Shown one piece after another: positions 1 to 6,107 of a stretch of DNA of 16,527 bases; the first letter of the stretch is position 1; each line of letters opens with the position of its first letter. The position numbers and the translations under genes were made by a program. Source of the stretch: CAYVOX01 sp964453035 (GTDB taxonomy: Bacteria > Chloroflexota > Anaerolineae > Anaerolineales > Anaerolineaceae). Under the pieces are notes generated by a model. It searched no databases, had not been told where the DNA came from, and saw only the letters and a program-made list of their open reading frames with translations. The DNA lies in assembly GCA_964453035.1 (NCBI GenBank), contig CAYVOX010000066.1:1-16527 (forward strand), given 5' to 3'.

Positions 1-43
1 GGCGAAGTAAAATCGGGAAGATCGGCTAAAAATTGATCCAGAA

Positions 44-76
44 AGTCCTCCAGGCCTCAACCTGGAGGACTCTTTT
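44..76 (+). terminator. Rho-independent terminator of an upstream gene
   Basis: A perfect 11-bp stem (44-54 pairs with 61-71) with a 6-nt loop is followed by a C and then four T residues. It probably ends transcription from a gene lying mostly left of the window. In frame 1 the first 36 bases are open and end in TGA eight bases before the stem, so they may be the last codons of that gene, but 11 codons are too few to identify it. Confidence 0.8.
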
Positions 77-163
77 AATAAATGAGCATGTAATATGATA
101 AATGTCATCGAAAAGCGTTTATAATAGTTATGATTAAAACAAGATAAATTTTCGGGCCTGCTG

Positions 164-169
164 TATAAT
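164..169 (+). promoter_or_regulatory. Possible -10 element of the multiheme cytochrome gene
   Basis: A consensus TATAAT lies 45 bp upstream of the cytochrome start and would give a leader of about 35-40 nt that includes the AGGAGG ribosome-binding site at 201-206. No convincing -35 hexamer sits 16-18 bp upstream, so this rests on the -10 alone. A second TATAAT at 120-125 also lacks a partner. Confidence 0.35.
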
Positions 170-213
170 CCTTAAATAAATCCATCGATTCATCACAATC
201 AGGAGGGTATGCC

Positions 214-1950
214 ATGAAACGTCTTTTTGGCTGGTTGAAAAAAGTCTTTTCGCCTCCGCCAGGCAGTTCGCGATTTCGCAAAGCTTTGCCTTACACCATC
301 ATCGTTGTGGCTCTGTTTGTTATCTTCCTGAGCGGGTTGCTGGTGTGGGAGGAGACCAACACGGTGGATTTTTGCGGAAAAGCCTGTCATACCATGCCGC
401 CGCAATTCGTCACCCACCAGGCGTCCTCGCATACCGCCATCACTTGTGAGGATTGCCACCTGGGACGGGCGCCAATCTTTGAGAGCATCAAGCGAAAAGC
501 CGAATACTCGTGGCAAACTGGCTCAGCGATGGTGTTGAACACCTACAAATACCCGATTATTGCCCACAACATGAGCCCTGCCAATGAAGCTTGCCTGCCG
601 TGTCACAATCCGGATAAATTCACCAGTGATAAGGTGATGGAACTCAGCACGTACGCGCAGGATGAGAAGAACACCCTCACCCGAACATTCCTCATCATGA
701 AGACCAGGGGTGGTTCCAAGCGCACCGGTTTAGGGTTTGGCATCCACTGGCACAATGAAAACCCGGTGTATTTCTACACCACCGATCCTGAGCAGCAGAA
801 CATTCCCTATATCCGGATGACCACCGCGGACGGAAAAACGGTCGAATACATCGATTCGGAAGTGAATTTTGACCCAAAATCCATCGATGAAAGCAAGCTG
901 CAGACGATGGATTGCATCACATGCCACAATCGCACGGCTCACGATATTCTCTCCCCGGAGGAAGCCGTTGACCAGATGATGGCGCGTAACATTATCTCGC
1001 CCACCATCCCGGAAATCCGCAAGCAAGCCTTTGTGGTTCTTTCAGCATCTTATAAGTCGCAGACTGAGGCTATGCTTGGCATTGATGGATTGCTTCCATT
1101 CTATCAATCGCGGTTCGCCGACTTCTACAATAAGAATGAAGAAAAAATCAAAGCCACGGTGGCTGCCTTGAAGGGTTATTACCAGGGTGCAGTTTTTTAT
1201 GACCAGAAAATGGACTGGGAAACGCACCCCAACAATATTGGACACAAAGATTCCCCGGGGTGTTTCCGATGTCATGATGGCAAACACATCACGGTTCAAA
1301 ACGAGGCCATTCGCCTGGAATGTAATATCTGCCATTCCATCCCGGTTGTTTCAACTTCAACTGAATTGGTGACGAATATCCCTGTCAGCCAGGGCGTTGA
1401 ACCACCTTCTCATAAAAACGTCAACTGGATCACGCTTCACCGCCAGGTATTTGACAATACCTGCGAGGGATGCCACACCGTTGAGGACCCGGGCGGCTCC
1501 ACCAACACCTCATTCTGTTCAAACAGCGGCTGTCACGGTGGGGCATGGGCCTATGCCGGTTTTGACGCGCCTAACCTGCGCGAAAAACTCAAGGGCCAGC
1601 TGCCGTCAGTCATCACACCAACCGCCGCTCCGACCCAACCTTCCGCGCAGGTTACCCCCGCTCCGCAGGGCACCCCAGCGCAACCTCCTGAAAAATTGGT
1701 CTGGGGCGATGTGGCGGATCTCTTCCTGAAATGCACCGCCTGTCATAAAGAAGGCGGATCGGCGGGCCTGGATTTGACGTCCTATAAAGGCATCATGGCG
1801 GGGGCCACTTCTGGCGCGCAAATCGTCCCTGGAGATCCCGGTCAAAGTAAACTGGTACAGGTGCAAGAGACCGGACATTTTGTTAAGTTTGAGGATGCAG
1901 AGCTGGCAAAAATCAAGCAATGGATCCAGGCAGGAGCCCTGGAAAAATAA
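214..1950 (+). CDS. Membrane-anchored nine-heme cytochrome c (NapC/NirT-like N-terminus, planctomycete-type cytochrome C-terminus)
   Basis: This is a probable electron-transfer protein outside the cytoplasmic membrane. Residues about 26-45 form one transmembrane helix after a basic N-terminus, as in NapC/NirT/NrfH quinol dehydrogenases. Nine haem-attachment motifs are visible: CX3CH at 54-59 (followed by Thr-Met, as in the NapC/NrfH first haem), then CXXCH at 78, 127, 234, 350, 370 and 417, CX4CH at 435-441, and CXXCH at 507-511. A Pro/Ala/Thr-rich linker (about 468-493) leads to the last haem domain, whose GLDLTSYKGIMAG and VPGDPGQSKLVQ segments are typical of planctomycete-type cytochrome c domains. 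The middle region (about 140-340) resembles nothing I can name. AGGAGG seven bases upstream fixes the ATG. It has its own promoter region and terminator, so it is probably monocistronic. A role taking electrons from quinol is inferred; the acceptor is unknown. Confidence 0.9.
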   Translation: MKRLFGWLKKVFSPPPGSSRFRKALPYTIIVVALFVIFLSGLLVWEETNTVDFCGKACHTMPPQFVTHQASSHTAITCEDCHLGRAPIFESIKRKAEYSWQTGSAMVLNTYKYPIIAHNMSPANEACLPCHNPDKFTSDKVMELSTYAQDEKNTLTRTFLIMKTRGGSKRTGLGFGIHWHNENPVYFYTTDPEQQNIPYIRMTTADGKTVEYIDSEVNFDPKSIDESKLQTMDCITCHNRTAHDILSPEEAVDQMMARNIISPTIPEIRKQAFVVLSASYKSQTEAMLGIDGLLPFYQSRFADFYNKNEEKIKATVAALKGYYQGAVFYDQKMDWETHPNNIGHKDSPGCFRCHDGKHITVQNEAIRLECNICHSIPVVSTSTELVTNIPVSQGVEPPSHKNVNWITLHRQVFDNTCEGCHTVEDPGGSTNTSFCSNSGCHGGAWAYAGFDAPNLREKLKGQLPSVITPTAAPTQPSAQVTPAPQGTPAQPPEKLVWGDVADLFLKCTACHKEGGSAGLDLTSYKGIMAGATSGAQIVPGDPGQSKLVQVQETGHFVKFEDAELAKIKQWIQAGALEK

Positions 1951-1999
1951 AGGATACCGGGTGGAGTCTTGCCCTTACAATTAACCCTTATCAGAATTA

Positions 2000-2030
2000 G
2001 AATTCGGTGGAGCCATCCGCCGAATTCTTT
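2000..2030 (+). terminator. Terminator of the multiheme cytochrome gene
   Basis: An 11-bp stem (2000-2010 with 2017-2027, one G-T wobble) with a 6-nt loop is followed by TTT. It lies 50 bp after the cytochrome stop codon. It also contains a GTG at 2007 that is in frame with galT, which argues against that GTG being the galT start. The T-tract is short, so termination may be partial and allow some read-through into galT. Confidence 0.65.
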
Positions 2031-2045
2031 CATATGCGAGGGAAA

Positions 2046-3080
2046 ATGGATACCAATCGTCCGCACCGAAGATTGAATTTACTGACGGGAGAATGGGTTT
2101 TAGTCTCTCCGCACCGCGCCAGACGCCCCTGGTTGGGACAGGTTGAGAAAGTGGTAGAGGAAATTTTGCCGGCTTATGACCCTGCCTGTTACCTTTGCCC
2201 GGGGAACAAACGCTCAACCGGCATCCATAACCCACCTTACACCTCAACCTTCGTCTTCGATAACGATTTTCCGGCGCTCCTGCCCTCGGAGCCGAACCTT
2301 GAACCGGCGCAGGCAGGCCTATTTGTGGCAGAACCCGAGAGCGGGATTTGCCGGGTGATTTGTTTTTCTCCGAGGCACGATTTGACCCTGCCAGAGCTCT
2401 CGCAGGCAGAGATTGAAGCCGTGGTGCGCACCTGGACGGCAGAGACAATAGACCTGGGAGCTCGTGATGGGATTGGATACGTGCAGGTATTTGAAAATAA
2501 AGGCGTGATGATGGGTTGCTCCAACCCGCACCCGCACAGTCAAATCTGGTCAAGCGGGAAGATCCCCAACCAACCTGCAGTTGAACTGGCAAATATGCAC
2601 GCTTACCACCGAAAGCACGGCACGTGCCTGTTATGCAATTACCTGGCTGCCGAACGCGCCGCCGGAGAGCGGGTGGTTGCCGCCAATGAGCATTTCACCG
2701 CTCTTGCCCCGTTCTGGGCGGTGTGGCCGTTCGAGGTGCTGCTGGTTTCACATCGGCATTGCGGCAGCCTGGCGGATCTGACCCCGGAAGAGGTGAGCGG
2801 GTTGGCTGAGGTGATGAAGGAAATCACCACGCGTTACGATAACCTGTTTGAGATTTCATTCCCCTATTCGATGGGATTTCACCAGAATCCAACCGATGGA
2901 CAATCCTACCCGGCGCATCACCTGCACGCCCATTACTACCCGCCCCTGCTGCGCTCTGCCACGGTGCGCAAGTTTATGGTGGGTTTTGAAATGCTGGGAA
3001 TGCCGCAGCGCGACCTGACACCCGAGACGGCTGCTCAGCGGTTGCGCAACGTGAGTCCCCTCCACTACAAACAGCGCTGA
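2046..3080 (+). CDS. galT: Galactose-1-phosphate uridylyltransferase
   Basis: This cytoplasmic Leloir-pathway enzyme exchanges UMP between UDP-glucose and galactose 1-phosphate. The product of 344 residues is close to the 348 of the E. coli enzyme. It starts with the family's RRLNLLTGEWVLVSPHR segment. Visible residues are the zinc-type pair Cys48-X2-Cys51, His111, and the active-site HPHSQ at 162-166, whose second His (164) would carry the uridylyl group. The C-terminal half has the HHLHAHYYPP segment of the GalT fold. I chose ATG 2046, which has GAGGG just upstream (short spacing). An in-frame ATG at 2034 is possible. The GTG at 2007 is inside a terminator hairpin. The gene converges on the ATL gene with only 3 bp between stops. 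No other galactose gene is nearby, so its role may be supplying sugar nucleotides as well as galactose catabolism. Confidence 0.95.
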   Translation: MDTNRPHRRLNLLTGEWVLVSPHRARRPWLGQVEKVVEEILPAYDPACYLCPGNKRSTGIHNPPYTSTFVFDNDFPALLPSEPNLEPAQAGLFVAEPESGICRVICFSPRHDLTLPELSQAEIEAVVRTWTAETIDLGARDGIGYVQVFENKGVMMGCSNPHPHSQIWSSGKIPNQPAVELANMHAYHRKHGTCLLCNYLAAERAAGERVVAANEHFTALAPFWAVWPFEVLLVSHRHCGSLADLTPEEVSGLAEVMKEITTRYDNLFEISFPYSMGFHQNPTDGQSYPAHHLHAHYYPPLLRSATVRKFMVGFEMLGMPQRDLTPETAAQRLRNVSPLHYKQR

Positions 3081-3083
3081 AAA

Positions 3084-3413
3084 TTACCAGGTTCCGTCGG
3101 GCCAGCCAAAGCGGGCCAGGTCGATTCGTCCGGTGGCGTCAAATAACACGCCTTCTTCTTCGAGCAATTGGCGTTGCATGGCTGAGCCGAAACCTGCGCC
3201 GTGCGGGCTGATGCGACCCTGCGCATTAATCACGCGCTGCCAGGGAATATCCGATGCCAGCGGCGTGGCAGACATGGCATATCCCACCATGCGCGCAGTT
3301 ACACCGGGCACCATCTTTGAGACCTGGCCGTAGGTGGTCACTTTTCCGGCTGGAACCTGGCGAACAACAGCATAAATCAAATCGTAAAGTCTAACCCCGG
3401 TTTTTACAGGCAT
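3084..3413 (-). CDS. Alkyltransferase-like (ATL) DNA-lesion binding protein
   Basis: The protein has the DNA-binding domain of O6-alkylguanine-DNA alkyltransferases, but the catalytic PCHR motif reads Pro-Trp-Gln-Arg (Trp58 from this start), so it cannot accept alkyl groups. This replacement of Cys by Trp defines ATL proteins, which bind O6-alkylguanine and hand it to nucleotide excision repair. The nucleotide-flipping Tyr (in VTTYGQVS), the Arg finger in TARMVGYAM and the C-terminal ARFGW segment are present. A length of 109 residues matches ATLs. ATG 3413 was preferred; an in-frame GTG lies two codons upstream at 3419, and neither has a clear Shine-Dalgarno. It follows the kinase gene by about 19 bp and is probably translated from the same message. 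Gln in place of the His usual in many ATLs is a minor variation. Confidence 0.9.
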   Translation of the reverse strand: MPVKTGVRLYDLIYAVVRQVPAGKVTTYGQVSKMVPGVTARMVGYAMSATPLASDIPWQRVINAQGRISPHGAGFGSAMQRQLLEEEGVLFDATGRIDLARFGWPDGTW

Positions 3414-3432
3414 GTTCACACCATTTTGTGGT

Positions 3433-4074
3433 TCAAAAGACCAGTTCTTCTTTGCCGCTCAGTTTCTCCTGGATGCGCTTAACGACGGTATCCAGGTGGC
3501 GCGGCTTGTGAACAAAATCCAGGTCGTCAGTGCGCAGCGTAAGCACCGGGCAGATATCAAAGGTTTGCATCCAGTCTTCGTAGAATGAATCCAGCAGGTT
3601 GAGATATTCCGCGGTGATACCCGTTTCCATGTTGCGGGCGCGCTGCTGGATGCGCTTGAGTAGAACGGGCACTGGCGCCTTGAGGTAAACCAGGAGGGCG
3701 GGCGGCGGGAGGTTTTGAACAATCAGGTTAAACACCTGGCGGTAGGCGAGGTAATCCCTCTCGCTCAGGTTGCCCATTGCGTGCAGGGCGCGGGCAAAAA
3801 TGTGTGCGTCTTCGTAGATGGAGCGGTCAATGATGGCTGAGCGAGGGTCGGCGGCTAATTCCAGGTGCTGCCTGGCGCGGTGACCGAGGAAGAAGACCTG
3901 CAGGTGAAATGACCACTGGCGCATATCGGCGTAAAAATCGGGCAGGTAGGGGTTATCTGCCACTGATTCGTAAGCCGTGCGCCAGCCCAGGCGCGCACCA
4001 ATCCGCTCGGTGAGGGAGGTTTTCCCCGAACCGATGTTCCCGGCGACAAGAATCATTCGTTTGGACATATTCAT
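3433..4074 (-). CDS. Deoxynucleoside kinase (dAK/dGK family)
   Basis: The enzyme phosphorylates deoxynucleosides with ATP in the cytoplasm, the first step of deoxynucleotide salvage. The 213 residues include the P-loop GNIGSGKT at 12-19, the probable catalytic Glu36 in YESVADNPYL, the DRSIYED motif at 83-89 (the family's D/E-R-S signature) and an arginine-rich lid (about 141-147). The sequence resembles bacterial deoxyadenosine/deoxyguanosine kinases, but the substrate cannot be fixed from sequence alone. ATG 4074 has AAGGG upstream at short spacing; a second in-frame ATG at 4068 has better spacing and is equally possible. It is the first gene of a two-gene minus-strand unit with the ATL gene and diverges from the aldo/keto reductase. 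Salvage of dNTPs and alkylation repair in one unit suggests a DNA-maintenance role, by inference. Confidence 0.92.
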   Translation of the reverse strand: MNMSKRMILVAGNIGSGKTSLTERIGARLGWRTAYESVADNPYLPDFYADMRQWSFHLQVFFLGHRARQHLELAADPRSAIIDRSIYEDAHIFARALHAMGNLSERDYLAYRQVFNLIVQNLPPPALLVYLKAPVPVLLKRIQQRARNMETGITAEYLNLLDSFYEDWMQTFDICPVLTLRTDDLDFVHKPRHLDTVVKRIQEKLSGKEELVF

Positions 4075-4252
4075 TTTCCCTTGGCATGGAATATTTTAAT
4101 TGTATGCGAATTTTCGGTTAACTGGACATTTTTTTTATGGAATCCCTGCTCAGAAGTGACTACAGCCAAATATTACAAGTAACTTCGCTTTGATTTCTCA
4201 ACAGGAGTTTTTCGGGTTAAAATGAGCGTATCACTGGTTGAAGAGGTGCAGC

Positions 4253-5422
4253 ATGCAATATCGTAAGTTTGGAAAACTGGACTGGCAGGCTTCTGTTTTG
4301 GGTTTTGGTTGCATGCGCCTGCCGGTGGAGAACGGTAATACCGAGAAAATTGACGAGCTGATTGCAACGCGCATGTTACAGGATGGCATTGACGCAGGGA
4401 TCAATTACATTGATACAGCCTTCACTTATCACGGAAGTCAATCCGAACCGTTTGTTGGACGGGCGCTGCAAGGAGGGTACCGGCGCAGAGTTCACCTTGC
4501 GACAAAGCTACCCAGCTGGCTGATTCAATCCCCTCAGGATTTTGACCGCTACCTGGATGAGCAGCTAACCCGTCTGCAAACTGACCACATTGACTTTTAC
4601 CTGCTGCACGGTTTACACAAAGCGCGTTGGGCGCACCTGCGCGATCTGGGTGTGCGTGAGTGGGCGCCCAAAGCCATTGCCAGCGGGCGCATCGGGCAAA
4701 TTGGCTTCTCCTTTCATGATAACTACCCGGTTTTCCAGCAAATTATTGATGAGTATGACGGCTGGGCATTTTGCCAGATCCAGTACAACTACATGGATAT
4801 CAACGAGCAGGCGGGAACGAAGGGGCTGAAATATGCGGCTTCTAAAGGGCTGGCGGTGGTTGTGATGGAGCCGCTGCTGGGCGGCAAGCTGGCTGCGCCG
4901 CCCGAGACCGTCCAGGCGATTCTGGATGGCAGTCTGGTGAAGCGCACACCGGTAGATTGGGCGCTGCAGTGGTTGTGGGATCAGCCTGAGGTGACGGTGG
5001 TGTTGAGCGGGATGAGCACACCTGAGCAGGTGAAGCAAAACCTGGTGAGCGCGCACCATGCCAGGGTGGGGTCCCTGACTGAGCAAGAACAGGCGCTGAT
5101 TGGCCTGGCTCGCGAGAAATACAACGAGATTTGCCCCGTTCCCTGCACCAAATGTGGTTATTGCATGCCGTGCCCCAACGGCGTGGATGTTCCGCGCAAT
5201 TTTGAGGTGTTCAACAAAGGCGCCATGCTGGATAATTGGGGCTCGGCGCGCTTCAGATACGGGCAGATTCCGCTGGGGGAGCGGGCTGAGGTGTGCCTGG
5301 ATTGCGGGGAGTGTGAGGAGGCTTGCCCGCAGCACATCATGATTAGCGACTGGATGCCCTACATTCATGAGGTGCTGGGTAACCAGCAAGCATATGATGG
5401 GCGGCGGGGCAGGACGCCTTAG
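4253..5422 (+). CDS. Aldo/keto reductase with C-terminal 4Fe-4S ferredoxin domain
   Basis: The protein belongs to the aldo/keto reductase group that carries an iron-sulfur module (COG1453 type). An (alpha/beta)8 barrel covers residues about 1-285 with the catalytic tetrad Asp54, Tyr59, Lys85 and His119. The last ~100 residues contain two cysteine clusters: CXXCXXCXXCP at 298-307 (with an extra Cys at 294) and CXXCXXCXXXCP at 348-358. The substrate is unknown; members are proposed to be NAD(P)H- or ferredoxin-linked carbonyl reductases in anaerobes. ATG 4253 has GAGGTG just upstream and gives the family's MQYRKFGKL start; a TTG at 4238 would add five residues without support. It stands alone, divergent from the kinase gene and convergent with the 91-residue gene. 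No clear terminator follows. Confidence 0.92.
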   Translation: MQYRKFGKLDWQASVLGFGCMRLPVENGNTEKIDELIATRMLQDGIDAGINYIDTAFTYHGSQSEPFVGRALQGGYRRRVHLATKLPSWLIQSPQDFDRYLDEQLTRLQTDHIDFYLLHGLHKARWAHLRDLGVREWAPKAIASGRIGQIGFSFHDNYPVFQQIIDEYDGWAFCQIQYNYMDINEQAGTKGLKYAASKGLAVVVMEPLLGGKLAAPPETVQAILDGSLVKRTPVDWALQWLWDQPEVTVVLSGMSTPEQVKQNLVSAHHARVGSLTEQEQALIGLAREKYNEICPVPCTKCGYCMPCPNGVDVPRNFEVFNKGAMLDNWGSARFRYGQIPLGERAEVCLDCGECEEACPQHIMISDWMPYIHEVLGNQQAYDGRRGRTP

Positions 5423-5449
5423 TTATGATCTTTCAGCCTTTTGATGAAG

Positions 5450-5725
5450 CTAAATGGTGACATTTATCTCACCCGTTTCTGATAGAGAAACGGTGATCAC
5501 ATCTTGAAAATGCTCAATTGTGTAATTGCGCGCTTCAGCCATTCCGCCGTGATTAATATCGCTGGTTCCATAAATTGGACCACCGGTCGAGTAGAATTCA
5601 AGCCAGGTTCCATCCGTAAACACAATACAGAGTTGCCCCCGGAGACTATCCGCTCCGGGGGCAGCTTTAAGAATAAACCCCTGTATGGTTTTACCCAGAC
5701 CGCGTTTCATTCCATCGATTTTCAT
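5450..5725 (-). CDS. Unassigned 91-residue protein, last gene of the nrdR-nrdJ operon
   Basis: I do not recognise a family. The product is soluble, with no signal peptide, membrane helix or cysteine cluster (a single Cys). The pattern of hydrophobic strands (GQLCIVFTDGTWLEFYS, then DVITVSLSE and EINVTI) suggests a small beta-rich fold. A GAGGG site lies a few bases before the ATG, and the gene follows the SUI1 factor by 14 bp, so it is very probably translated and co-transcribed with yciH and nrdJ. Its coding region contains an exceptionally strong hairpin (5634-5663) and a second one near the 3' end (5473-5493). Any role in nucleotide metabolism or translation is a guess from position only. 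Confidence 0.7.
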   Translation of the reverse strand: MKIDGMKRGLGKTIQGFILKAAPGADSLRGQLCIVFTDGTWLEFYSTGGPIYGTSDINHGGMAEARNYTIEHFQDVITVSLSETGEINVTI

Positions 5726-5739
5726 CTTGCCCTCTTTCC

Positions 5740-6093
5740 TTATCCACCGGCTATCTTGACCTTCAATCCCATCTTCTTAAGATACTCGAAGACGGCGTCA
5801 CGGTGGTCGCCCTGGATTTCAATCACCCCGTCTTTGACTGCGCCGCCCGCGCCGCACAGGCGTTTAAGTTCGCCGGTAAGCTTTTGCAGCCCGGTGTCAT
5901 CCAGCGCCAGCCCGGTGACAAGGGTAACAGTTTTTCCTTTGCGGCTTTTGGAGTCGCGCGAAACGCGGGTGGTACCGTCACCGGTGGGGCGGGGGGAAAC
6001 TTTCTTGCAGGCGCATTCAGTCAGCGGGTTGCCGCATTTGGGGCAGTGGCGCCCGTGTTCGGTAGAATAGACGGTTGGATTGTCGTTGCGCAT
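5740..6093 (-). CDS. yciH: SUI1/eIF1-like translation factor (YciH family)
   Basis: The 117-residue protein carries the SUI1 domain in about residues 50-117, including the family's TGL, LKRLCGAGGAVKDG and FEYLKKMG segments. The N-terminus has a zinc-ribbon-like cysteine set (Cys17-X2-Cys20, Cys27-X-Cys29), common in bacterial and archaeal members. The archaeal and eukaryotic relatives monitor start-codon selection on the small ribosomal subunit; the E. coli relative YciH has been linked to initiation fidelity and inhibition under stress. It begins 14 bp after the nrdJ stop with only a weak ribosome-binding site, so translation may be coupled to nrdJ. The link to ribonucleotide reduction is by operon position only. 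Confidence 0.92.
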   Translation of the reverse strand: MRNDNPTVYSTEHGRHCPKCGNPLTECACKKVSPRPTGDGTTRVSRDSKSRKGKTVTLVTGLALDDTGLQKLTGELKRLCGAGGAVKDGVIEIQGDHRDAVFEYLKKMGLKVKIAGG

Positions 6094-6107
6094 AGGCGAT
6101 TATTGAA

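Noticed and set aside
4075..4252. Promoters in the divergent region between the kinase and the aldo/keto reductase
   Set aside because: Several AT-rich hexamers such as TTGATT and TAAAAT exist, but no pair has a spacing of 16-18 bp, so none was listed as a feature.
4613..5389. Long open frame of 258 codons on the minus strand opposite the aldo/keto reductase
   Set aside because: It lies wholly antisense to a gene with complete catalytic and Fe-S motifs. Its composition (rich in His, Arg, Gln, Leu) is typical of a shadow frame, and no family is recognisable.
5473..5493. 8-bp stem (CCGTTTCT/AGAAACGG) near the 3' end of the 91-residue gene as an operon terminator
   Set aside because: No U-run follows on either strand and the stop codon comes later, so the call is not supported.
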